From Phanerodontia chrysosporium (Eukaryota > Basidiomycota > Agaricomycetes > Polyporales > Phanerochaetaceae): a stretch of DNA of 64,000 bases. The notes under the pieces were generated by a model that worked only from the letters and a program-made list of their open reading frames with translations, made no database searches and was not told where the DNA came from. Shown here one piece after another: positions 11,098-21,940 of this stretch (its first letter is position 1; every line of letters starts with the position of its first letter). Both the position numbers and the translations under genes were made by a program. The DNA is taken from the NCBI GenBank assembly GCA_001910725.1, contig MJGA01000014.1:1-64000 (forward strand), written 5' to 3'.

Positions 11098-12278
11098 TCA
11101 AGGACGAACGGCTCGGCTGGCCCGCCTCGAAGCGTTACCCCCAGGCGTGTACACCTGATCATCGATGGGTGACTCGCGTCCACCGCTTCCGCTCGCGCTT
11201 GTGCTCTCGGCGTCGGTGCTTGCCTTGGTGAGCGAGCCAGTGGTGAGCTCGTCCTCGTCGAACAGGACCTCGTCGACCTCGTCGTCGGCGCTCTTGGAGT
11301 TGGCTGGGTTGAGCGCAGACGGCTTACGGATGCCTTTGTTTCCCCGGCGAGCGCGACCGGGCGCGCTGACGAAATCCGCGAAGCTGGAGATGGAGGAGCC
11401 GCTGGGTGTGTGGGCGTGGGCGGACGTGGGCGGAGGACCACGTACAGGCAGGAGGTAGAAGTCCTCTGGGTCTTCTTCTTCGTCAGGAAGAGTCGACACG
11501 CCTGTGTAGGGCGAGCCATTCGGGCGCGATTTCGGCAGTGCACGATACGAGCCCTTCCGGAGGTGCACGGCGTAGGAATATATCAACAGAGCGAAGTAGA
11601 TCTGGCGCTGGTGTTATGGAGGCTATTCGAGACGTGCAAACGAGCAACGTACCTTGCTGAGCCAGCCCAATATAATTACAGCAGCCGCAGTCCCCTTCTC
11701 CTCATTCCAAAGCTCCCCGGCGGCTGCAGCGCGCTCTGCTTCGGTCATGTTGGTGACGCCTCCGCCGCCAGCTTCCATGATCTCTCTTTGCGCTGCCGAC
11801 TGGATATCACGTCGGCCATCGTGCGGGGTATATACCCACCATACCACCGCAAAGAACACGGTCCACGCGGTTGAGATAATATGATCTGCGAAGAACACAT
11901 GCGCAAAATACAACGTGTTCTTTGGGTCTTCCTGCGAAAATCGGACCTCGTCACATATCCCTTGTGCAGCGGGGAGATGACTTACCTGTCCAACAGCCTT
12001 CAGACCCCATGCAAAGGCAATGAGTCCGAGGACGGAGTATATGTACAAGCTGAGCTGTGCTGCGGTGACACCCGCGCCCGTCAGCACCGATATGAGCCCA
12101 TAGACACCTGCGACCTTGTTCAAGACCTATAGCCAGCGGTTAGGGTTGTGCACGCAGTGACAGCTTGCACACTGACAGCGAACAAGATGGCGCAAGTGAC
12201 CCCTGTCTTGATGTCGTAGTAGCCCAGGAAGGAGGAGAAGGGCCTGAGCCGCCACTCTGGTCGGAGTGTGAGCTTCAT
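11098..12278 (-). CDS. KEI1: inositol phosphorylceramide synthase regulatory subunit Kei1
   Basis: Four exons: 12177-12278, 11986-12126, 11653-11931, 11098-11601; sum 1,026 nt, 341 aa. Kei1 partners with the Golgi IPC synthase Aur1 in fungal sphingolipid synthesis. The N-terminal part has the family pattern: MKLTLRPEWRLRPF, SFLGYYDIKTGVT, the helix block NKVAGVYGLISVLTGAG, then EEDPKNTLYFAHVFFADHI and TAWTVFFAVVWW. About four membrane helices are followed by a long Ser/Pro/acidic cytosolic tail. The ATG at 12278 was chosen because the upstream in-frame codon is GTG. The neighbouring eIF4E-like gene is divergent. Confidence 0.87.
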
Positions 12279-12680
12279 CGGCGTCTCGCGCTGGGCGTGC
12301 ACCGGGGGAGTTCACGTAGCGTTGACTGTTGGTACACCTCCGGAGGCGAGAGAGAAAAGCCGAGGGAGTCGTGGACGATGTGGTGGTGGCGGTCGTGGTG
12401 GTGGTCGTGAGCTAAGCGTACGCGTGAGCGAGCAGTGCACGTTGATCGCGCGGAAATTCTGCGCCCGGTCCGTCGCCCACAAATTCACTTCACGCTTGCT
12501 CTCCACCACCACCACGATCCTGCGAAGCCTGTCCATAGAGACCATACCGTTATCCGCTGCTATTTGAAGCCATCTAAGAAGACACCAGCCTTAAGCATAT
12601 CTCGCCACACACGCTTTCGACCCTCCGAATCCTCCGAAGCCAAAATCTTCACCTGAACTCCTCTCCTCGCTGATCGACAC
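12279..12680. promoter_or_regulatory. divergent promoter region between KEI1 and the eIF4E-like gene
   Basis: About 400 nt between divergent starts, with purine- and pyrimidine-biased tracts (GGTGGTGG repeats around 12380-12410). No defined element was identified. Confidence 0.35.
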
Positions 12681-13765
12681 ATGGCCGGCTACTTCTCCAA
12701 CCACTCACAATCCCGCTTCTTGGCCAACTCTAACAATAACGCCACGGCGACCCAGACGTCTGAAGCACAGACCCATAATCCCCCTACCACACCGGGGCGT
12801 GTGCGCGCCCCATCCTCCCGCCACTTTTCGACATCACTCTCCGGATCGGGAGACGAAAAATCGTCGACGAAGGAGAAGAGCTCTGTCTCGGGAGGCTCGA
12901 ACGGGACCGCAAGCATACATCCTCTACGCAATACGTATGTTCGTACCCCTTCACGCGTAAAGAGCGCGTCATAGCTCTAACGTGCGTCCTACAGATGGGT
13001 GTTCTGGTTCCGCCAGCAACGTGCGCCAGGTAACAAGATCACGAACTATGAGGAGGGTATCAAGAAGATATCTTCGTTCAGTTCGGTCTGTTGCTTTCTC
13101 ACCCAGCGTCGAGGACGAACGTTGACATATGGCTGCATGAATAGGTTGAGTCGTTCTGGTCACTGTGGACGCACATAAACCCTCCCTCCAGTTTACTCCC
13201 GACCACAGATTACCTGCTCTTCCACTCGGGCATTCGCCGACCTGTGTGGGAGGATCCTCTCAACCTTGCGGGAGGCAAGTGGATTATCCGTTTGCGCAAG
13301 GGCTTGGCCGACCGTCTTTGGGAGGACCTGGTGCTCGCTATCATCGGCGATCAGTTTGCAGACTGCGAGCCAGAATCGTCGTCCGAGCAGCGAGACGGGA
13401 ACAAGGACGAGCAATGGCCAGAGATTTGCGGGTGTACCATTAGCGTGCGTCAGAACGAGGATATTATCTCGATATGGAACCGCTATGAGGCGGACGCGAA
13501 GGTCAAGGAGAAGATCAAGTGAGTACTCTTTGCATTGCAAGCCGGGAGCTCCGATCTTGATGACGGCACGCACTAGCCAAACGATCCGGAAGGTGCTCAA
13601 CCTTCCGCCGTCCACAAACATGGAGTACAAGTCGAACAACGGTGAGCCTTTACTTTCTGTCGCATAGCGTCAAATCTTAACGTTGTGCAACCCTGCCTAG
13701 ACTCCATGCAGGACAAGTCTAGTTTCCGCGTCCCTACAGCGGCCGACAGAACGCCGCTGTCATGA
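12681..13765 (+). CDS. eIF4E family protein of the 4EHP (class II) type
   Basis: Five exons: 12681-12934, 12995-13085, 13145-13518, 13577-13641, 13701-13765; sum 849 nt, 282 aa. eIF4E proteins bind the mRNA cap. After an 80-residue Ser/Thr-rich leader, the fold starts with HPLRNTWVFWFRQQ, then VESFWSLWTHI, the cap-binding PVWEDP, and KWIIRLRKGLADRLWEDLVLA. The C-terminus has DIISIWN and LNLPPSTNMEYK. At the place of the first cap-stacking Trp the sequence reads NYEEGIKKI, that is Tyr instead of Trp. This is the mark of 4EHP/eIF4E2 proteins, which usually repress rather than start translation. The role here is inferred from that residue. Confidence 0.85.
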
Positions 13766-14594
13766 CCTCTGCAAAGCATTCATTTCTGTTTCAATAGCGT
13801 GAATATGGCTCCCCACAGTGCCTTGCTGTAGCCTGGGACGTCTACACTCATGTAGCTTTACTGTATAGGTTGTCTTCTAAATCGCGCGCTTCTCCAGAAT
13901 TTCGTCGCAGCAAAGCCTCCTGACGCGGAAGTTGTATTGCGTTGGTCTAGCTTGGTTCGGTTCGGCTACAGTTGTTATGCGCCTTTGCGTCACTGCAGGA
14001 TCAGAGCGACGCAGTTTGCACGGCCCTGACTTCGTCTTCACACAGAATGTCGCAATCATTGCCATCCGTCAGAGCTTCCGTTGATCATTCGTGAAGATTC
14101 ACACATGGCATCGAGCCATGTCAGGCCGGGTAGGATCGAGCTTGAATACGAAGGAATGTTGCGAATCCCCGTCCACTAGTGTATGTGCAAATCTCCTGGT
14201 CTCTGGGCTATCGCGTAGCGGTGACGCCGAGTTTAGTAAATCACGATCATAGTGCATCTGGTACTACTCAAATCCTGGCCTCATATGTGGCTCTTACGTT
14301 GGCCAAAAAATAAGGACGAGTGCATTGAGCGTACTTACAGCGGAAGAGCGTCCCTGAAGTCACATCAGTCGGAGATTTCCAGAACTTTTGATGGGAGTTT
14401 CTTGTAGACGCGCACTGCCCACAACAGCTTCTCCTTGCCCCACATCGTCGTCGTCGTCGTCGAGGACGTCCCGCTCACCAGTCTCCTCAGCGTACCCCAT
14501 ATTTTCCACCTCACACGAGTAACGCTGCATGTCTCAGTAGCCCTACGAGCCTCTACTTCACCTAATACACCCTCACTGTCTCTGACTCTCGACC
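13766..14594. other. intergenic, no supported gene
   Basis: About 830 nt. A short GTC/GTCGTC microsatellite lies at about 14445-14465, upstream of the transporter start. Nothing else is recognisable. Confidence 0.5.
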
Positions 14595-16392
14595 ATGACC
14601 GGATACGACACATCTTCCTCGCGACACAACACGGGCTGGGCAGCCTACGATGCCCGCGAACAACCACGCTATGGGCAGGAACCAAGCTGGCTGGCCAGTA
14701 TCGCCCCCTCCTCTTATCGCCAGGCACTCCCCGTGCATAATGACGCCGGACGGTCTTCGTCCCCGTTCCACCGCCTGCGACGAGCAATAGCTCGCAGACT
14801 CGCTCATCTGAACGGCACCGCCTACCCTCCCCGCAGGTCTATGCTCACAAGGCAGCAGCCGACGAACACTGCATGGATGGCGCTCCCCGGTGCAGAGACA
14901 ATGCGCTTTGTGCTCCTCTGCATCCTGTGGTATTCGTCGTCTGCGCTCTCCTCGAATACGGGGAAGGTCATCCTCAACCAGTTCCGCTACCCGGTCACCC
15001 TGACCTTCGTCCAGTTCGGCTTTGTTGCGCTGTTTTGCCTGCTCTTCATGAGCCCTGTGGTTCAGTTCAGCAGACTGCGGGCACCCACGAAGGCAATCCT
15101 CCGCGACACGTTGCCTATGGGCTGCTTCCAAGTCGGCGGACATATCTTCTCAAGCATGGCAATCTCGCGGATACCTGTTAGCACCGTCCACACTATCAAG
15201 GCAAGCTTCGGTAAATCTTCTGATAGAACTTCGCTGAACTTGCCGCTCGCAGGCCCTTTCCCCGCTGTTCACCGTCGCGGCGTACGCGCTTTTGTTCGGC
15301 GTGTCTTACAGCGCGCAGACATACATCTCATTAATCCCGCTTACCATCGGCGTTATGCTGGCATGCAGTTTTGACGTCTCCGCGTCCAATGCTATCGGCC
15401 TCCTCTGCGCGTTCGGCTCCGCGCTCGTCTTTGTATCGTCCAATATCTTCTTCAAGAAGATAATGCCATCGAACGGATCCAAAGGAGCAGGATCGGGTGC
15501 TGCGCACAAGTTGGACAAGATTAACTTGCTGTTCTATTCGTCCAGCATGGCCTTCATTCTCATGATTCCAATTTGGTTGTGGACCGATTTACCCAAGCTC
15601 CTTTCCTCTCCCACCACGCACGTGGCTCACCCATCGCATCCGGTGCCGGTACACAACAACATCACCCTTTACTTCTTTGCGAATGGCACCGTGCACTTCC
15701 TGCAGAACGTGCTCGCATTCGTCATTTTGGCGCACACGTCTCCGGTGACATATAGCATCGCATCACTGGTCAAGCGAGTTGCGGTGATCTGTGCCGCGGT
15801 CGTCTGGTTCTCGCAGCGCGTACATCCGGTCCAGGGCCTGGGCATCTGCATGACCTTTGGCGGACTCTACCTTTACAACAAGGCGGTGAAGAAGGGAGAT
15901 GTCGACAGAGGCGAGAGGAAGGTCAGGCGGATCGAGAAGGCCTGGGAGGGTGAGCTTCCCCTCTCCAAGGACGAGGTGGACAGCGAGACGGAGCGCGTAG
16001 AAACCCCCGCTGCGAACGCACAAGTGTACCAGGTGAACGGCTATGCGCGCTCGCATCCGCCGACACGCCCGCCGTTTACTACATCGTACTCGCAAACGCA
16101 CCCGCATGGCCACCCCAACCTCCACATTACTATCGACCCGCGCACATCTGTTCACGCCAAGCCTGGCGCAGGCGCCAAGCACGAGCACGACGTCTCGCCG
16201 ACCAAGTCATATCCGTCGCCTCCACCGTCGCTGGACTCGCCCCCGGCGAGCAGTGCGCTCGAGCAGCATACATGGCCGATGAAGAAGCGGCGGGGGACTG
16301 TCAACCATGGACATGGACACGGACATGGAGCCGAGGTGGGCGCGGGCGCAGGCTTCGTCGAGCAGCCTCTCGTCGCGGCGGTGGCTGCGTGA
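14595..16392 (+). CDS. triose-phosphate transporter family (TPT/SLC35) membrane protein
   Basis: Two exons, 14595-15200 and 15253-16392, 581 aa. Members are ten-helix Golgi/ER antiporters for nucleotide sugars or sugar phosphates. Visible signatures are the SSNTGKVILNQF segment, VSTVHTIKALSPLFT, TYISLIPLTIGVML, and SVVKRV-like ASLVKRVAVICAA, with helices up to LYLYNKA near residue 425. The 52-nt intron starts with GC, not GT (AAG|GCAAGC...CGCAG). This is the only junction that joins the conserved IKA and LSPLF without a frameshift. A GTAAAT inside the intron would break the frame. The last ~150 residues form a Pro/Ser-rich tail with a HGHGHGHG run. It resembles yeast Sly41-type proteins; the substrate is unknown. 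Confidence 0.83.
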
Positions 16393-17168
16393 GGATGTAA
16401 TCTTTGCTACACAGACTCTGAAGAGGAGGGCTACCTTATCCTATGTATATGTCAGCACAAGGTACCGTGATACCCGTTTCCTGGCCCTGGCATTTTTTGG
16501 CTTACGCTTCACGTCTCTGGTGTCTATCGTCAGTGCTGCCTCTGTCTTGCTTTCTTGCCTCCTTGGCTTCTGCATATAGACTTTTCGTACTCCAGCAAGT
16601 GTTCTATTTCCGAATATAATCACGCACGGCTTCATACTCCTGTAATGTGCTCGGTCGAGCCGGCGGCTGGATGCGGCGAGCCTGGCTGGTTCTCCGAACA
16701 GGAGCAGGATACGCCACACCTTCTGATATACTGAGACAGGCTCCTGATTACGGCGAAAGGTCATTAATCGTGGGGAGGTGGACCCCCTGGCCGTCTGGAC
16801 TGGCGTAGACGAATCACAGGGCATGGCCCCGTGGGCTCGAGTGGGAGCATTCTGGCAGTTGCCTCGAGGAGACGGCAGGTACCCTGAGACAAAAGCAGAG
16901 GTCGACGACGGTAGAAAGCGAGACGAGACAAGAAAGAGGCCGTCGAGGCTGGCGCTTTAGCCAGGGAGGCCAAAGCGGTGGAGGCGTCTTATGGGCGCTT
17001 GCGGCAAGCCCGCGCATGCACGACGGAGTCTGGACAGCGTGCCTAACTCTCTCTCCTCTCCACCACGCACGATCGCACTCTCCCGCCTCACGTTCACGAC
17101 ATCGCTCTGTCTGTAGACTTAGACATCCAATCTAGCATTATACTCATCGCCCACGCTCATCGTGACTT
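16393..17168. other. intergenic, no supported gene
   Basis: About 775 nt, with a C/T-rich stretch (about 17050-17110) just upstream of the PP2A B-subunit start, typical of fungal core promoters. No other feature was recognised. Confidence 0.45.
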
Positions 17169-18947
17169 ATGATGGACACTGACGCATCGGGCTCAGGAGG
17201 GTGGCGGTTCGCACAATGTTTCGGTGACAAGGGCGAGGTCGAGGATATCACGGAGGGTACGTCGCTTCTCGCAGCCTCACGCGCTCCCCGATAGCTGTCA
17301 GGGAGCGTCTCCCTTCCCCCAATACTGACAATGCTCTGCCCCCGCAGCGGACATCATCTCGACCGTGGAATTCGACTCGACAGGCAACTACCTCGCTACT
17401 GGCGACAAGGGCGGTCGCGTTGTCTTGTTCGAGCGCAATGAAATGGTCAGTCTGCATGCCTGTCGCCATGGACGCACTAACAGACAGGATCGCACGACCT
17501 GATAACCAGAAAAAAGGCTGCGAGTACAAGTTCTACACCGAGTTCCAATCGCACGAGCCAGAGTTCGACTACCTCAAGTCCCTCGAAATCGAGGAGAAGA
17601 TCAACAAGATCAAGTGGTGTAAACGACAGAACGCGGCACACTTCTTGCTCTCTACCAATGGTACGCGCCCGCTGCACCAGCTCCCAAGTCTCTAGACGCA
17701 TCATGTGCTGACCCCTTCTAGACAAGACGATCAAGCTTTGGAAGGTGTTCGAGCGGTCCCTTCGCGTCGTATCAGAGTCGAACCTCCTGGACGGACAACG
17801 GCCCGTCGCGCCGCCAACCCAGGCCGCCCAGCTCAAGCTGCCCCGCATGCAGCAGCAGGATAACATCGTTGCCGCCGTGCCCCGGAAGGTCTACTCCAAC
17901 GCGCACGCGTACCACATCCATTCTATCTCTGTCAACTCAGACCAGGAGACGTACATCTCTGCCGATGACCTGCGCATCAACCTCTGGAACCTGAACATTT
18001 CAGACCAGTCCTTCAGTGCGTGTTACGCCATGATTGGTAATGGGCGCAACGTCCTGACTACAGACAGACATCGTGGACATCAAGCCCGCGAACATGGAAG
18101 AGCTCACGGAGGTCATCACCGCGGCTGAGTTCCACCCTACACAGTGCAATGTGTTCATGTACTCGAGCTCGAAGAGCAATATCAAGCTCGCGGACATGCG
18201 CGACTCGGCGCTATGCGATCGGCATGCGAAGAGTATGTATCCCCACGCCGCTCTATCGACACAGCTGACTTATATACGTCGTCATGCAGTGTTCGAGGAG
18301 GAAGAGGACCCGCAAAACCGTTCTTTCTTCTCCGAAATCATCTCGTCGATCTCTGACGTCAAGTTCAGCCACGATGGGCGATACATCCTCTCGCGCGACT
18401 ACCTGTCCCTGAAGATCTGGGACATCAACATGGAGTCGAAACCTATCAAGACCATCCCTATACACGACCACTTGCGAGGCAAGCTGTGCGACCTATACGA
18501 GAACGATTGCATATTCGACAAGTTCGAGTGCACATGGGGTGGCGATGACAAGTACGTTAATTTCGCTTCTCCCCTTGACGTCAGCTAACGTTCTACGCGC
18601 TCTAGGCACGTCCTGACTGGATCGTATCACAACTATTTCCGGATATACGATGTCGATACTCTCAACGACATCGTACTGCAGGCGGATAAGTCGGCGTTCA
18701 AGGCGAAGAAGATGGGTGGACCTCTGCCTGGCAACAAGATGGGCATGAAGAACGGCCGGCCAGGCAGCTTGAGGGAAAACATGGCGTTGGACACGCTGGA
18801 CTTTAACAAGAAGATCTTGCACGCGAGCTGGCATCCACGAGAGAACACGATCGCGGTACGTCAGAATACTGTGTCTAGATACCATATGCTGAGATTCGTC
18901 CCCAGATTGCCGCCACGAACAACCTCTTCCTGTACAGCGCGGCATAA
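17169..18947 (+). CDS. CDC55: PP2A regulatory B subunit (PR55/Cdc55), WD40
   Basis: Eight exons: 17169-17256, 17348-17445, 17510-17660, 17722-18015, 18068-18232, 18290-18551, 18606-18855, 18906-18947; sum 1,350 nt, 449 aa, the usual length for PR55. The B subunit gives protein phosphatase 2A its substrate choice in mitosis and signalling. Family blocks are [96 protein letters not shown], and the C-terminal NNLFLYSA. Two ATGs in tandem (17169, 17172) are both possible starts. The downstream 790 nt are pyrimidine-rich 3' flank. Confidence 0.93.
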
Positions 18948-19739
18948 GCACCTTGTTAGCTTTCGTTAGACGGCTTTCGTTCTTCGTCGCTCCCTACTCT
19001 CCACACCTCCATTCCCCTCGTCCTCCTCTCCTACCACGACCGTCTGCGGTGCAGCGGCGTACGACCTGAATGTGACATTCACTTGGCAAGACGTTTAACG
19101 ACCGACTTACGAACGACTTCCGAGGACGCTCGCTAACGATGTACCCACTTTCTACCCACGACTTCCCACGCTCCTTCATCAACCACTATCTATTCGTGCC
19201 CGAGCCGCCTGGCCACCGTCTCCGCTACTCCCTACACCCCTCCTGTTCTGCGTTGGTTCTCGGACTTGTCGCTGTCGCTTGTCGTCCTCGTCATTCTAGT
19301 AGCACACGCTGATATCGTCTCTCTTCGTATCCTATTCCCTCCGTGCAATACCTCTTCCCTTTCGCATCCCTCACGAGAGACAGTCCTGCCCAATCGTTTA
19401 CCCCATCCCCCTTCTAATTTCCTTCGCCGCCCCGTCCTTACCGCATTTTCGTTCTCTTCGTCTCACTCGCCTCGCTCTCGCCGCTACGCATGACGGTCAT
19501 TCCGCCCTCGGAAGGGAGAAGATGGGCTGGTTAGCATGGAGAGGAGGTACACGGCTTGGACACTCTTTGATATTCGTCGTTGAAGCGAAACGTACAGCAG
19601 TCCGGTTGCTCTAGTACTAGTGATTTCCTTGGAAGAAGTAAATGAAGAATCAGAATCATGTAAATATATCATCTCGAAACTCCTCTCTGGCCCGCTCGCG
19701 CGACAAGGTTGAGCTTGCCCCACGCAGTCGACGGCGCCG
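18948..19739. other. convergent intergenic region, pyrimidine-rich
   Basis: About 790 nt between the PP2A B-subunit stop and the ATP-grasp stop. Long C/T-rich tracts run at about 18990-19480. No gene is supported; 3' UTR content is likely. Confidence 0.5.
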
Positions 19740-21379
19740 CTAGCACTCGAAGAGCCGCGACGTGCTGACATTGACCCTGCTCCACGCGACGCCCCGCCAG
19801 ACGAGGCGCAGCAGCAGCCACGGCCAGTGGATGTGGCACAGCACGAAGAACGGCACGGGGTCCGTCCAGTCCCAGATGCCGTCCCTCTCCGCGCCCGAGG
19901 CGTACCGCCAGAGCAGGCCGAGCACGTTTTCCCCCGCCGGCGGCGACAGTGTCGGGTCCGATGGGTCTGCGGGGTAGATCGTCGAGAGCAGCTGCGGGTG
20001 CAGCTGCGCGCAGAGGCGGTGCGGGAGCAGTCGAGCGAGAGTAAGTGGTAGGGCGTGTGCGAGCCAGGAGCGAGGTGCGGTCCCTGGCGCAGGGCGAGCG
20101 ACCGAGTCTGCCGTTGAAGGCGTGGTGCCAAGGTAATGCAACGCCAGTGAGGGATGGTCTGAGAATAGTGCAACTGCGGTATGGGCGCGCTGTTGGAGAC
20201 TACGTCAGTCGACGATGGTCGAAGTCAGAACGCGAGCAAAGTGGAACTGACCACATTGCACTCTAGTACGTATATTTCACCCTTCTCGACGATGAAGTCG
20301 AAGCTGAAGTGGCCGGTGAGGGCATATTTCCAGCTAGTTTTGCCCTCGCGCTGCAGCTTGGCCTTGAACCGGTCCAGGAACTGCTGCGTCCAGGCCTCTA
20401 GGCGTTCGCCAACCTCTTTCTCCTCCGCCGAGAGGTTTCGCACGTCGGCGTACCGCATCAACAGCTGATTGCTCCGACAGGCCACGAACGCGACTACGGC
20501 ACCGTCGCGGGCCGCCACATGCGTGCAGTACTCGTTGCCGACGAGGAACCTCTGGAGCAGGAACGGGTGCTTCTCGCTGAGAGGAGTCGGCACGTTTTCG
20601 AGGTGGCGCGAGGTGTCGATCTCCGTGGCGAGAGGGAAGAGGGTAAAGTCATCGCGCCCGAGGTCGTCGAGGGATAGCGATTTGAGGAGATACTTGTTCC
20701 CCTTGGCGAGCGTCGTTGGAGAGTGCAAGAACGCGACTGCCTCGGCTGCGGACGTGACCTTCTTGCTATCAGGGACGGGATAGCCGAGCTCGACACAGAG
20801 ATCCTCGAACTGGTCCTTCCAATGGAGTGTCCCGCAGACCTCGGGGAAGGGGATGAACGGCTCGCAGAAGCGGGTGCTCCCTTTCACACGCGACGACTCG
20901 ACGATCTTCTCCGCCGCTTCAGAGTCGACCATAGTGGCGTGTACGCTCGAGCACGGCACCCAGGCGTCGACGTGCCACAGCTTGATGATGCGCCGGATCG
21001 CAGAGGAGTATGCATCGGGGTCCGTCGCGGGGTCCGGGAGAAGGTGGAATTGGTCGACGGCGCGCGAGAACCGTGCACAGGTGAGCCAGCCCCACTTGGT
21101 CTCCTCTGCAAGTATGACTCTGCATCCGGTCTTCTTGAAAGCCCTACAGAGCGTCAGCGCCTTGTTCGCTCTCGCCCCCGTGACCAAGACCGTCTTGGTC
21201 GGGCCTTTCGCACCGTTGCGTCGACTGCCCAACAAGGAGCCGGTTAGCGCAGAGTAGGTGTAGAACACCACAGTCACGAGGAGCGTAAGAGGAGATGTGA
21301 TGGTGGACAGCAGCAGAAGCAGGAATGTTGCCGTGTTAGACTGCGCGAGCGATGGCCGAGCCTTCCGCGCAACTGCCAT
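19740..21379 (-). CDS. membrane-anchored ATP-grasp ligase, similar to mycosporine-glycine synthase (MysC)
   Basis: Two exons, 20252-21379 and 19740-20189, over a 62-nt intron; 525 aa. MysC-type ATP-grasp enzymes couple 4-deoxygadusol to an amino acid to give mycosporines. In the sequence: an N-terminal hydrophobic anchor (about residues 17-50), then the pre-ATP-grasp motif KTVLVTGARANKALTLCRAF, the blocks FSRAVDQF, YLLKSLSLDDLGR, QRFLVGNEYCTHVAARDG, and the metal/ATP site FSFDFIVEKG...YVLECNVRAHTA. The last ~130 residues end in a second hydrophobic segment. The anchor and the YCTHVAARDG/ECN-RxH pattern match MysC proteins better than carbamoyl-phosphate synthase. A TATATAAG lies about 85-92 nt upstream (21464-21471). 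The next gene upstream is a C7-cyclitol synthase, which supports the pathway guess. Confidence 0.75.
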
Positions 21380-21940
21380 TGTGATTTGACCGAGCGTGGG
21401 TCCGCCTCCTCGGTCTATGGCGAGGATTAGAGTGTGGTCCAGGATGCGCCGCTCAGCAGGGACCTTATATACGGCCTTCCTGCAAAAACGTCATGGACGA
21501 TCATCAGAGGTTTGTGACTGGTGTGTGGAGTAAAATGAGCACAGCAGGAAACTGTATTTCTACAAAAAGTTTATATCAATCAACTGCCAGCCTTATGACC
21601 GACTCAGACATATAACTTTGACATCGGATTGCTCACCTTAGACATCTCACAACGCGGGAACGGCGTTAGGAGAAGGAAATTCGGATTTAGCACATGCATA
21701 GTCGGATTATCTCTCCCTTTTGACGGAAGAGGTGGAACTACGCAGTTCTCCCTGACTGTGACCAAGAGACTTGGAATGGCTCGGCGACCAGCAAGCAGAT
21801 TACAAGTTTGCGACATGGTTGTTGTGAACGAAGCAGTGACGAGCGTCTAACTAATTCCATTGATTTCCTAGTCGCGATACGGATACTTCTACAGTTTGAC
21901 ACATATCCATGCAATTGTAGTTAGAAAGCATTCACAGATT
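21380..21940. other. intergenic between cyclase stop and ATP-grasp start
   Basis: About 560 nt separating two co-oriented genes. Apart from the TATA box at 21464-21471, nothing is recognised. Confidence 0.45.
21464..21471 (-). promoter_or_regulatory. TATA box of the ATP-grasp gene
   Basis: TATATAAG on the minus strand, 85-92 nt upstream of the ATP-grasp ATG, a spacing usual for fungal TATA promoters. The neighbouring cyclase gene has a similar box at a similar distance. Confidence 0.45.

Noticed and set aside
20723..21247. 174-codon forward frame
   Set aside because: Antisense to the ATP-grasp exon, whose frame has clear family motifs.
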